A stretch of DNA of 64,000 nt from Mimachlamys varia (Eukaryota > Mollusca > Bivalvia > Pectinida > Pectinidae): the NCBI GenBank assembly GCA_947623455.1, contig OX392538.1, forward strand, positions 6,076,001 to 6,140,000, read 5' to 3'. The notes below the pieces were generated by a model. It searched no databases. It was given only the letters and a program-made list of their open reading frames with translations, and was not told the DNA's origin. Both the position numbers and the translations under genes were made by a program. Below, piece after piece: positions 25,991 through 37,770 of this stretch; within the stretch, counting starts at the first letter, position 1; each line of letters begins with the position of its first letter.

Positions 25991-26947
25991 TTTTAATACC
26001 TTTTTGTAACTTTTAATACCTTTTTTGCTTCCTTAACACATTCAGAAAGGTACAAAAAGTTATACCTTTTTGTACCTTTTTAAAAAGGTACAAAAAGTTA
26101 TAACTTTTAATACCTTTTTGTAACTTTTTGTACCTTTTTTGCTTCCTTAACAGAAAGGTACAAAAAGTTATACCTTTTTGAAAAGGTACAAAAAGTTATA
26201 ACTTTTAATACCTTTTTGTAACTTTTAATACCTTTTTCGCTTCCTTAACACATTCAGAAAGGTACAAAAAGTTATACCTTTTAATACCTTTTTGTAACTT
26301 TTTATACCTTTTTTGCTTCCTTAACAGAAAGGTACAAAAAGTTATACCTTTTTGTACCTTTTTGAAAAGGTACAAAAAGTTATAACTTTTAATACCTTTT
26401 TGTAACTTTTAATACCTTTTTTGCTTCCTTAACACATTCAGAAAGGTACAAAAAGTTATACCTTTTTGTACCTTTTTAAAAAGGTACAAAAAGTTATAAC
26501 TTTTAATACCTTTTTGTAACTTTTTATACCTTTTTTGCTTCCTTAACAGAAAGGTACAAAAAGTTATACCTTTTTGTACCTTTTTGAAAAGGTACAAAAA
26601 GTTATAACTTTTAATACCTTTTTGTAACTTTTAATACCTTTTTTGCTTCCTTAACACAATCAGAAAGGTACAAAAAGTTATACCTTTTTGTACCTTTTTT
26701 TGCTTCCTTAACAGAAAGGTACAAAAAGTTATACCTTTTTGTACCTTTTTGAAAAGGTACAAAAAGTTATAACTTTTAATACCTTTTTGTAACTTTTTAT
26801 ACCTTTTTGTACCTTAAAAAGTTACAAAAAGTTATAACTTTTTATACCTTTTTATTTCTTTCCTTCTCTACTTCCAAAAAGTTACAAAAAGTTATAACTT
26901 TTTATACCTTTTTTCCTAAAAGGTACAAAAAGTTATAACTTTTAGTA

Positions 26948-26985
26948 CTAGATTGGAACCCTGGTGAAATGTGGTTCCAATCTAG
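26948..26985. repeat. 13 bp-arm hairpin near the right end
   Basis: CTAGATTGGAACC (26948-26960) and GGTTCCAATCTAG (26973-26985) are perfect complements around a 12 bp loop. This unique hairpin interrupts the subrepeats about 70 bp from the right terminus. Confidence 0.85.
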
Positions 26986-27052
26986 CATTAAAAGTTATAA
27001 CTTTTTTGTACCTAAAAAAAGTATAACTTTTTGTACCTTTTTTTGGTATGGG

Positions 27053-29599
27053 CAGTTTATTATACAAAAATCACTTACTTTCTCCTTCCTAGGCAGCCGT
27101 TTTAATTTATTAATAATCGATCGTCGATCAGGTAATACCATTTGATGATCAATCATGAAGGTTCAACTGATTCCCAACACTAACTACATCTGTGAATTCA
27201 ATATTGTGTATGTGTATCTTTATGTTAATTTCTTTAGGCCTATACTTGTGTATTTTTTGGGGGGAAAAAACAAACAAAAAATGGAATTTCTGTATATTGA
27301 ATGTAATAATTCAGCCATTTATTGACCTTTGATACGGTAGGATATTGTCGTTAATACCGGTAACCTTTCATACACAAAATATCTGTAAATAAAAACAGGA
27401 AAAGGTCTGGATATTATAGCAATGTCTATTTCTGGAATTCTGATTCTTAGAGAGGTATAGTGTAAAAGGTTGCGACATTTGAAAAATTGGGGAAAAAAGT
27501 TGGTTTTAACTATATATTGTACCCTGGAGCGTACCTTGCTCATCGCACCACAGTAAGGTAGACATGTTCCGAGCTGTTAATGCTGCTGAAGGCAGTCCAC
27601 ATTGTAACAGCTACTGTTTTACCCATGTATAATACCAATTCAAATTTGTGACGCTATAGTAACGTGGTGGGTGTCGCGCGCGGCTAGGTGACAAAGACAC
27701 ATGTTTAGATGTCTTGCAGACCTGTCACTCACAGAGAAGCGTGATGGATGGGCGTGCAAGCATCACACTCCCCATCTCAGGGATAAGTAACCCACATCAA
27801 ACATCTCATTTACATAATGCAAATATCACTCCGATATTATTACTCTGCGAAACAAAAACAAAAAAATGCAAGAAGGAGAAAACTGTATGAATTATTCCCT
27901 ACTCTTTTATACCCGTGTTCTTACAAAAGGGGATCAGTCAAATCTAAATAAAGAGGGAAAAGATTTCTACCCAATGTGTAGAATGATCTATACTCGTGGC
28001 TTAAGGCAGCATTGTCTATTGTGTACGTAATATGCATACCATGAAAAACACAGCATCCTTTTGAAGTTTGAGTCAATTTAATGTGTTAATCGCCTCGTGA
28101 GGAAAACGTTGGGGGCATGAAAGGGCATGAAAGCCTAGCGGAGAGCTACCTAAAGCAGCAGCCAATCAATAGCCGGCGTATTGTATTTGAATGGCTCCCT
28201 TCATATAGTCTTTAGAAATGGTGCTTAATCCCCTAATACAGTGTGGACTTGAACACTGATTGTAATGAGGCTGGTCACTGACGGTTCGCTGATGGATCAA
28301 TTCCATGGATAACGTACATTATATTTTTCCTTATCATTGGAAAATTTTGTGGTTGCCCCTTAATCAGAGCCCTAGCCCCAGAGTGGTAGGAAAGGACAGC
28401 TGATTACTGTTACCACGGCAACACACATGTCATCCTGGGTTGTGAAGCCGGTGAGATCAATAATATGCTAATGTAGGAATCGTGTAGTAGTAAATCTCGC
28501 CAGAGCTATCCACAACCAGAGTGCTATGGACCATAGAGGTTGGCTGCTGCAGCTTCCACGGGTACATACCTACCGTAGAGTCTATAGGCACCGTGTCCCC
28601 ACCCAATGCACGACTCCGCAGGGATTTGGGACAGTACAGAGGGGAGCACTGTATGTCTGGCCGGCGCACACTCGTGGGCTGATCGCCGACTGACAATCAG
28701 GGCCTGGACTGTGCACTGATTGCAGGGCCCAGTCACATGGCTACACAGTAAGTAGAGCTGAATTTTTTTCGTATAAATCTATAACTTTTCATCCGCCCTC
28801 GATACCGACTTGCGGGTTCCGACATTTTAGGTTATATTTTTTTTCTCCTGTGCATTTCGATTTTCCCCTCGTGGTTTTTATTTCATCGATCAATTTTTTA
28901 ATCTATCAATTACACTTCTGACCGAAACCAAATGCCGGCTCTGTTGGTGCAGGAAATAGCGGAGAACTGATGACTCACTCGCAGTCTGAAACGTACGTGG
29001 TGTACACTGAAACCTCAATAGTTTATAAGTAAATGGTGAGAGTCACGTAACAGACAATGGGTAGGTACCCAAACAGGAAAATAATAGACAGAATTATATC
29101 GTCTTTACATGTAAATCAACACCGGAATTGTCAGCATTAACTCTGGTGACTCAAACATGAAGCAGTCGTCGATTTTACAACCATACATGTCAGACCAGTT
29201 TTTACAAGTTTTCCTCAACTATCAATTCATTGCATTAAAGATAATATAATATGTATACTTTTTTTTATTAAATTAAACAATGATGTGTTATATAAAACTT
29301 TTAACTGCAGAGTTTTGATATAAACTGCAGAAACTGAATTTTATCCAGCACGTTATATATCACCATAATTTAAATCAGATCGGAAGTATAATTAAAATAT
29401 TGGACCTGAGAATCCTTTCAAATATAATCTTTATTTGCAAAAAGTGTCCTCTGCTATTTATGAACTGCTATCACTGCGGCATTTATGACATAGATGAAGA
29501 CACTTGTGCTTCTTAAGGTTAAACATTAAAACAGGGGGTTCAACTATTACTTAAATCAGGTAATACTAAAAGCTCAAGTGGACCCATAGTTGGTTTTCT
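27053..29599. other. Mixed unique sequence with CpG-richer patches
   Basis: Mostly unique sequence. CpG-richer patches lie at about 27640-27700 (contains GTCGCGCGCGGC) and at 28440-28747. Minus open frames at 27319-27543 and 28457-28736 are unrecognised. I see no RNA gene or transposon end. Confidence 0.45.
28440..28747. other. GC-richer segment ending at a strong donor-like site
   Basis: This segment is less AT-rich than its surroundings and ends CACATGGCTACACA before GTAAGT (28748-28753), a good plus-strand 5' splice site. It could be an untranslated or first exon. An overlapping minus-strand frame (28457-28696) contains a plausible-looking hydrophilic peptide ending SGEIYYYTIPTLAYY, but I recognise no family. 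Strand and coding status are undecided. Confidence 0.2.
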
Positions 29600-30080
29600 A
29601 TATCCTCATTATAAAGTTACCTTGTGGATTGATAGTGGATTATATTTAGAGAAAGAGAGGGGTGGACAAACCAATACTTGATTTTATATACTGGCTATAA
29701 AGTACTGGTGGATTAGTAGTGGAATATCTATAGCAGTTAAAAAGCACATGTGGAATATATACAACTAAAGTACTGGTAGAACAATAGTGGATTATATATA
29801 TTCATATAGAATACTGGTATTGATAGTGGATTATATACATATAGAGTACTGCTGGAACATAGTAGATTATGTATAAAGAGTCTCCGTACTAGTACCCAGT
29901 TGACTGATAGAGATTTTCATATATTTATTATATAAAGTACTGGTGGATTGATGGTGGATTATATATATTTATATAAAGAACTGATGGATTGATAGTGGAT
30001 TGTATATATTTATATAAAATAATGGTATTGATAGTGGATTATATATACGTTTATATAAACTATTAGTGGATTTTTTATAG
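29600..30080. repeat. Decayed ~42 bp tandem repeat
   Basis: Degenerate copies of GTACTGGTGGATTGATAG, then TGGATTATATATATTTAT and ATAAA, repeat about ten times with many substitutions and indels. The divergence shows an old array, unlike the near-identical arrays further left. Confidence 0.75.
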
Positions 30081-30324
30081 GTTGCTAGATGTGTATGATC
30101 TAGTTGGATATTTGTATTTTTACTGTTGAATTATTTGAAAATATGCACATATATGCATTGTAGGTGTCTTATTTGTCAGATTAGATGTATATGTAACTGG
30201 AGGATTTAATGGCATATCTCATTTACTTATTCTAATGGGTATAATTACATATTACAAATTATACTTATTTGTGCCTATCATTGTTGGGTTGGTATACTTA
30301 GCAGATAATATTTAATATTTAGTA

Positions 30325-30773
30325 CAGTGGAGTCCACTTAATATCACCTCTGTTAATATCACATTCCTTTTTATATAACACCATTTTTCCCCTGTATATA
30401 ATCTATGTAATTTTATTTAGTTATTATCATGTATTTTGAGGCAAATTTCTCTTAAGATCATGTTTTTGCTAACCAATCACATAAAATATCTAGAAAGTGA
30501 TGTAATTTCCATTGATTTCAGATACAGTTTATACAAAAAATTTCATAGAAAATGAAAAAAGTTATAAAAAAAAAAAGATTTTTTAATGAAATGATATTAA
30601 TGTTATCTGTAGATTGAAACATCTTCATATGTGTACTGAATAGCTTACTTTTAGTTATGGAGATTGGAAATGCACGAGATTTTGTTGAAAAACATGTTTA
30701 TCTTAATGCCACATTCCTGTTAATATCATGCTTTTGTCTGACAATAGCAAAATGATATAAAGAGGAAGCACTG
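30325..30773. mobile_element. pogo/Tigger-like MITE
   Basis: The left end CAGTGGAGTCCACTTAATAT (from 30325) is preceded by TA. The right end, read in reverse complement, is CAGTGCTTCCTCTTTATATC and is followed by TA. The imperfect terminal inverted repeats start CAGTG and are flanked by TA, which is the pattern of the pogo/Tigger branch of Tc1/mariner elements. Internal words TTAATATCACATTCC and TTAATATCATGC are also repeated. At 449 bp with no open frame it is non-autonomous. Confidence 0.65.
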
Positions 30774-30981
30774 TACTGGTTGATTATTTCTAGATAAAAA
30801 CTCTATTCCTAAACTTATATATAATTATGCATCCTTGTGGATTACTAGCAGAATATATTTATAAATATATATTAGGTACACATGAATAAATAACTAAGAT
30901 TATTTTAGTTTGCAGTTATAATTTACTAATGGATAACTTGTAAATATAATTTAACAAATTGTTCGGTAGATCTATTCAGTG

Positions 30982-31531
30982 ATTTACTAGTGGATTTTGA
31001 TAGAGGCAAAGCTATAATTTATACTAGTGGGTTTGAATAAAGGCAACGCTATAATTTATACCAGTGAATTTGCAACACTGTTATTTATACTAGTGGATTC
31101 GGATAAAAGCAACACTATAATTTATACTAGTGGGTTTTGATAAATGCAACACTATAATTTATATTAGTGAATTTTGATAAAAACAACATGATTTATACTA
31201 GTGGATTTTGATAAAAGCAACACTATAATTTATACCATTGAATTTTGATAAAAACTATAATTTATACTAGTGAATTTTGATAAAGGCAACATTATAATTT
31301 ATACTAGTGAATTTTGATAAATGCAACAGTATAATTTATACTAGTGAATTTTGATAAATGCAACAGTATAATTTATACTAGTTAATTTTGATAAATGCAA
31401 TGCTATAATTTATACTAGTGGATTTTGATAAAGCAACACTTTAATTCATACTAGTGGATTTTGATAAAGCCAACACTATAATTTATACGAATGGATTTTG
31501 ATAAAAACACTATAATTTATACTAGTGAATT
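30982..31531. repeat. Decayed ~37 bp tandem repeat, about 14 copies
   Basis: The unit is TTTATACTAGTGGATTTTGA followed by TAAAAGCAACACTATAA, with frequent small deletions. ACTAGT is the conserved palindromic core. Copies differ by several bases, so the array is older than the large ones. Confidence 0.88.
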
Positions 31532-34371
31532 TTTTACTGTAATTTAAACAATAATGATAAGTTCTATTGTAATTAATTAATGTGCTGGATAGAACTGTGA
31601 CAGATGAGGCATACAGCTACAGCAGCTGAAGCAGCTTGTAGGTGACCAGATTCCCACCTGGATAAATGGCCAGCCGTATACATTATATATGAGAAATAAT
31701 TGTCGAGAATCTGATGATCAGCTGAACCAGTAGTCCTGGAGGACAGGGACATTCAATATGTATTAGTAACAGATTGTTGGACTATAGAATCAATCACCAC
31801 ATCTCTGTGTATTAATCTCTGCCCAACTCCGATTTCCTGGGAACAATTTATGACCCGCTCCACTCTGTTGGTTCCCAGTGGTGTTTATGAATTAAATTGT
31901 GTGTTACTAGCTGTAAATGAGACTATAGAGTATTTCTGTATCTGTAACAGACCAATACCACTTCTATCAATATGGAGTTCAGTTTAATTTCTCATCAAAT
32001 AATAACTTCACCAATGAAATTCCGTTAGATTTAGTGTAATTATAAACATTGCAGACTTCATGTTATTAACCTAAGGAAAAGGGGTATCATATGATATATA
32101 TTTAAGAATGGGATTTAATTTACTAGAATTTATACAGGAGCATATTTATATTTCAATATTGAATACGTTTTGACAGCAAAGTCATTGAATGAAAGTTGTT
32201 ACCAGGAACAAATACTAATTTTGATAATAAGGACCCAAGATTATTTTGACCGTTAGGATGAAGAAAGATAAAGTTATTTGCTGTGACAATATGTGATGAA
32301 TTTTGATTGTAAGAATGTATGGAAAATATGTTTTTATCATAAGATAAAAGACTTATTTTTAAAAAAAACTTGATCTTGGTAGTAAGGACAACACATTATG
32401 TTGATAGTAAGGACAAAGAATTATTTTGATAAGAATTAACAAAGGCCATTGGATTATATTGATAGTAATAAATAGTGAGTATATAGTAAGAGATAGTGAG
32501 TATATATTGTTAGAAAAGATGTAGTTATAATGAGTTTTGATTGTAAAAATATGACATATATGTATATATGTATAATTATTGGGGAACTTAATATGAAATA
32601 TATATATATATCAGGTATTGTATTTCTTAGTATTAAGTAGACTGGCTACTAGCCTTTTTATGTAGAATTTCCCTACTGAAATTTACTAATTTAAGCTTAT
32701 CTCCCCCTAGTTTAAAATTAGAATCGGACATGCAAGTGATCAAAATTAATTATTAGAGTTATTTCTTTTTGTAAATATTCAATATCTGTATACTCTTCCA
32801 GAGACGGGGACCAGTCAAGTATTAAGCTATATAATGTGTTTTTATTGTTATAGTGTTTAGGATTTAGTTAGTTTGTTATCTAGGACATCATAAGCATGCA
32901 TTTGTATGTATATATGTAAACATATTGATTTGGTTGCACTCAAAGTTTAGTCATATAAACCAAGTTTAAACAGATAGTGGTGCACTGATGAACAGGTCCT
33001 CACAGTAATTGCTGTAGAAAGTAATATACAGAAACTGTGATTAGTGCAAATGGTAAGAATATATGCTGTCTTTCATGATAAGAATTAAAAATATAATTCT
33101 GAAAGATTTCGGGCCATGCAGTCTTATATGCATGTCCCTGTAAACAATTCTCATTACAAATCAATGGTAAAGCGGGGTCTTTCTGTCAGATCCAACTTCA
33201 AATGTTAAATCTTATTAACCTTTCATCCGTTCCTTAACATGTAGCCAGGGGTGTACTCTACACCCAAATTTGGTCTTGTTAAGGCTGGGAATGGTGTTCT
33301 GTATGCAGTTTAGCTGACTACCCAGACATGATCTCATATGTATGCCATTTACCAGCAACATTTCCAAAAAAAAAAAAAACAGGAAAAAAGGAATATAAGC
33401 CCTGTGCTATGTTCAATAGTTAGTTTGAGCCTCAATCAAATGCTACAGTGACGAGCGTACAGCAGGCTAAGTGACACCCAATATCGAAGGTTTTCAGTGA
33501 GTTTGAACGAGTAATTGATCATTATTTACAGCCAATACATGTCCATGTACCTGACAGACACCAAAAGAACACAGGGTGCTTATTTAGCATGATTTACACT
33601 GCCAAGTATCATAGCAATGTTCTCCTGTAACCCTACTGACGGATCAGTGACAGGTACATCAGTCGGTTTCTATGGCAACCAAGACAGGTGAACACTGGGT
33701 ACTGAGGTGTTAAATTTGCGTATTATAATATCTACAGCAGCTAAACACATCTGCAACATTGTAAGGTATTTATTGATGGTTTCTTTCAAAATATTAAATG
33801 CAGGCATCTGTTCGTACAATGGAGTATATCACATCTAAATTAAATTTCAATGGCATGTCATTATAACATTACACATGAGCTTTTAAAATTGGTATTCTTT
33901 TAAATCATTAAATTTTTAATCAACAGTGTTTATATAAATAATAGAAAATGGATGGCTTTACACCTATATTCCTTCACTTCTTAACAGATAGTTGTTTGGT
34001 GAAAAAATGGGTGTCAATTATTGAAGGAATAAGCTTTCTGTGTATTTAAAATGGAGCTATTGATCCGTGTGCGGTGTCGTTAAGTGTGAACGTATCCTCT
34101 ACCCATATAACTGCTCCTGTTGCTAGGGACCTGGGGCTTGTTGCTTATCACCAAGGGTTACAACAATTTTGTTAGATTCTCGAAAGACATCATTACGCCG
34201 AAATTTTACAATCGATGACTCAACATAATTTCAAATACCAAATTTAGTCACAGAAATGCACCGTATTGGTTGACAGGTTTTGCATGTAGAAATTTTGGCA
34301 GGTTGACTGGTGAAACTTTCTGTTTAGTTTTACAATATAAGGTTTTGTTCATTATTGAGTTGTTCACAGAA
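31532..34371. other. AT-rich unique sequence with minor repeats
   Basis: No gene was recognised. A weak GATAGTAAGGACAA-type repeat lies at about 32215-32520, and a short hairpin GGGTGTA-CTC-TACACCC is near 33248-33266. A run of A residues sits at about 33367-33379. Confidence 0.45.
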
Positions 34372-34955
34372 TCAGCTTGAGAGCTCAGATTGAGACATCA
34401 GCTGAAGTGCTCAGTTAGATAGCTCAGGTTCTCAACATCAGCTGAAGTGCTCAGTTAGATAGCTTAGGTTCTCAACATCAGCTTGAGAGCTCAGTTAGAG
34501 ACATCTGCTGGAGAGCTCAGTTAGAGACATCTGTTGGAGAGCTCAGTTTGGGACATCTGCTGGAGAGCTCAATTTCAGACATCAGCTGTAGAGCCCAGTT
34601 TGGGACATCAGCTGTAGAGCTCAATTTCAGACATCAGCTGTAGAGCCCAGTTTGGGACATCAGGTGTAGAGCCCAGTTTGGGACATCAGCTGTAGAGCCC
34701 AGTTTGGGACATCAGCTGTAGAGCTCAGTTTGGGACATCAGCTGTAGAGCTCAGTTTCAGACATCAGCTGTAGAGCTCAGTTTCAGACATCAGCTGTAGA
34801 GCCCAGTTTCAGACATCAGCTGTAGAGCTCAGTTTCAGACATCAGCTGTAGAGCTCAGTTTCAGACATCAGCTGTAGAGCCCAGTTTGGGACATCAGCTG
34901 TAGAGCCCAGTTTGAGACATCAGCTGTAGAGCTCAAGTTGAGACATCAGCTGAAG
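34372..34955. repeat. 26 bp minisatellite, about 22 copies
   Basis: The unit is GAGCTCAGTTTCAGACATCA followed by GCTGTA, with two main variants (TTTCAGACATC and TTTGGGACATC, GAGCTC and GAGCCC). It carries two palindromes, GAGCTC and CAGCTG. Units at the left edge are more diverged (GAAGTGCTCAGTTAGATAG), indicating expansion from that side. Confidence 0.95.
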
Positions 34956-35216
34956 ATTTATGAAATTCATTTGCAGATTTTAAATGCAAAAATTTAAAAC
35001 CGATGGATTTCTGCTATTTCTGCAATATGACACATTTGATTCCAGTTAATGTCCCTTAGCGATCTCGTCACAAGTCGCCTGATTGTTTTTACATTGAACG
35101 TAGAAACTGAGAGGAGTTAGAGATGAGGATTTGATTGGGAACATCACTATCTGTAGATCAGGGTCTCCCCCAGACAGAGGCACATGTTTCATAGATGTGA
35201 GATTCCATCAGAACAG

Positions 35217-35400
35217 TTTGTGGTGGATAATGTTGGAGTCTTTTATTGTGGATAATGTTGGAGTTTTATTGTGAATAATTTTGGAGTTTTATTGTGAATA
35301 ATTTTGGAGTTTTATTGTGAATAATTTTGGAGTTTTATTTGTGAATAATGTTGGTATTTTATTGTGGATAATGTTGGTATTTTAGTTAGTTATTTTTGGT
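35217..35400. repeat. 24 bp tandem repeat, about 7 copies
   Basis: The unit is TTTTATTGTGAATAATTTTG followed by GAGT, with GTGGATAATGTTGG variants at both edges. Confidence 0.85.
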
Positions 35401-37460
35401 GTAGAGTAGTTGTGCTGACTTTTTGTTAGATGGTGTTTGGAATTGAGTCAGATTTATGGTATTAGAGTTTTGTATCAGATCGTGTAAGTGTTTTATCCTG
35501 GATGGCGTTAAGGTTTTGCATTTGATGGTGTTAAGGTTTTGTCTGAGATAGTGTTGCTAAAATCATTATAATATGATTATACGGTTTAAATATATCTATG
35601 GCTACAGTATATGAGTGACACTTCAAATTTCTTTGTTTAGTTTGAGCATGACTGACATTTTAGATTTATTTAGTAGAAATACAAATGGCACCAATATTTT
35701 GGCATTTACTACAAATTGAGTGACATCACAAGTTTCATCATTCCAAGACAAATGTGTGACACACAGAGATTTGTGATAATTCACATGTATACATTGTATG
35801 TGACATATTCAGGCGTCTTTATTCACCACCCGGAATGAAATCTCATTCCTAGGGCATGAATCTCATTAAACATGCATGACTTAATTCTATTCAAATGTGA
35901 CATTTGATTAAATTGATTTGGAGTCTGTGACCCTAACCTGGTGCTGTAGAGTTGGCTTACCTCTATTCCATTACTGATCGATTGGAGTTGGCAGTGAAAA
36001 CAAAAATTCAATAACTATTATTTTAATTATATCTTTAGGCCACATATTCCATCATATGTATCCAGTTTAAAGTTACCATCCCGATCATCATGCACATGAT
36101 CACCATAGCAACCATTCCCAAATGTCCCGGAGTCCTAGAATGACATATTGAAGAGTAGTGTTATGAATGAAAAAAATCTGCCTGAAAAATGATGGTTGAT
36201 GTTTTTTATTGGTCTATCTGTATTAATAATCTTGTTTGAGAGGAAATAAAGCGTTTTAATGAAGGAGGTTACGACAAGTTATACAAAGGTTCAGGAGATA
36301 CAGATCTGGTGGCCCCTGAAGCAATGATCAGACTATCTCTGAGGACGTCCGCTTCACCAACTCAAATCTAGGAATTTAACCCTGTTAATATTGGGTTCCA
36401 TCATAATCCAATAAATATTTGGATAAAAGGTAGTAAACCAGGAAAACATTTGTATGTACGGATAATAGTAGCTGCTTATATATTAAAAAAAAAATCTTCT
36501 AATTGAAAGACTTTTTCATGGAAAAATTGTTACATATATTTTGAGAATTTGCAAATGGCAGGAGCATTGAAAAAGGTCTTTTATATTCCAGGGTTCCATT
36601 TGTGTATAAAACAAACCAGAAATAAAAATAAATATGAACTATTTTTTACATATGAGGAAATTGTATAGCAATATTTTTTTTTAATGAACTACTCAACAAA
36701 TTATGAAATCAACATCATAAACTATTAATTTTGATGACACAAAATTCTGACTCATGATATGATTTGATGTTGGAAAACTCTTCTCATATTGAAGTTAATG
36801 ATTTTCAGTAAAAAATAGAAGTTGAATACCAAAGATCCTTTACTCATCACAGTGTAGTTTGACATTTCTAACATCAGAATACAAAATGAAAAAGTAAAAA
36901 TATTCTCATTGAAATCCATGACGCACTGTATTGGCATTCAACATGTTTCAAAAACAGCCAAATTCCTCTTCATTATAATCAATAGTGTTTCACAGTGTCT
37001 TCCTAGTTTTCAATTCCAGAATGTTTGCACAAAAAAAGGCAAACTTTAATTTACTGGTAAACGAATGACTGTTCTAATTTTAACCTCAATTGGTACTAAT
37101 TGTAGCGCCTGGTTGGTGATCAGGCTCACGGCTGTGGGTACCATGTTTGTGGCGACGAGATGTTACAGGAAGGTGCCAGAATTAGGAAAGGAAACATGAT
37201 GAAATGTCACTATCACCAGAACTACTCTTTTGAAGGGATGTTTCTTTAACTAGAGTCATCATTACATACGTGTATTGTCAGCACTTCCTCTTTGATGGTG
37301 GTCCTTGGGGAACTTAACAATTTCTTAAATAGCTGAATTTTTGACGGAATACTTTACAATTGCATGTTGTACAAGTGGTTTAAGATTTAAAAAGTAATTA
37401 TGTTTTAGAGTTTTACAGTATTTAAAGATGGTATTTTAATGAATACAGGTGGGTTTTTTT
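35401..37460. other. AT-rich unique sequence
   Basis: No gene, RNA or mobile element was recognised. Short minus frames at 35823-36011 and 36752-36937 lack any family signature. Confidence 0.5.
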
Positions 37461-37608
37461 TGACATTTTCATGGTTACATATGTCTCTGACATTTCCATG
37501 GTTACATATGTCTCTGACATTTCCATGGTTACATATGTCTCTGACATGGAATCCATGGTTACATATGTCTCTGACATGGAATCCATTGTTACATATGTTT
37601 CTGACATT
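37461..37608. repeat. 27-30 bp tandem repeat, about 5 copies
   Basis: The unit is TGACATTTCCATGGTTACAT followed by ATGTCTC; the later copies carry GACATGGAATCC in place of GACATTTCC. Palindromes CCATGG and CATATG lie in each unit. The overlapping short frames on both strands are by-products. Confidence 0.92.
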
Positions 37609-37624
37609 GCGATTTTGTTAAAAA

Positions 37625-37770
37625 GATGTAAAATTGATATCATGAACTTTAACTGTGAGAGTAGTTTTTTCCTAATGTTATGGTATACATTGGTAACACT
37701 ACCAATGTATACCATAACATTAGGAAAAAACTACTCTCACAGTTAAAGTTCATGATATCAATTTTACATC
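37625..37770. repeat. Perfect inverted repeat, 71 bp arms, 4 bp loop
   Basis: The left arm (37625-37695) begins GATGTAAAATTGATATCATG and ends TATACATTGGTA. The loop is ACAC (37696-37699). The right arm (37700-37770) is its exact reverse complement over all 71 positions by manual comparison. It begins 16 bp after the short tandem array. Sequence outside the arms does not match. Confidence 0.97.

Larger units (their letters stand above)
21210..27052. mobile_element. Foldback-like element with subrepeat-rich inverted ends (candidate)
   Basis: The left end reads CCCATACCAAAAAAAG followed by TTACAAAAAGTTATA. The right end is its reverse complement with one mismatch, finishing TTTTGGTATGGG at 27045-27052. 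Both ends are followed inward by modules of one palindromic theme (AAAGGTACAAAAAG, GTTATAACTTTTTGTACC): ~0.5 kb on the left and ~1.1 kb on the right. Known foldback elements have inverted ends made of subrepeats around a gene-bearing middle, and this layout matches. The middle holds a promoter-like core and a candidate spliced gene. No target-site duplication is obvious at the borders (left flank TTATATACA, right flank CAGTTTATT), so transposition is inferred only. Confidence 0.6.
25928..27052. repeat. Right subrepeat zone and inverted end
   Basis: Modules GGTACAAAAAGTTATAAC, TTTAATACCTTTTTGTAAC and TTTTGCTTCCTTAACA recur about nine times at spacings of roughly 60-115 bp, with an alternating CATTCAG insert. 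The GGTACAAAAAGTTATAAC and GTTATAACTTTTTGTACC words alternate in orientation, so almost any subsegment can fold back. The final bases mirror the left end at 21210. Confidence 0.92.

Noticed and set aside
22244..27133. 15 bp inverted match ACCTGATCGACGATC (22246-22260) and GATCGTCGATCAGGT (27119-27133) as another pair of transposon ends
   Set aside because: A match of this length between two sites is expected about once by chance in a window of this size, the word is itself part-palindromic, and no target duplication is seen.
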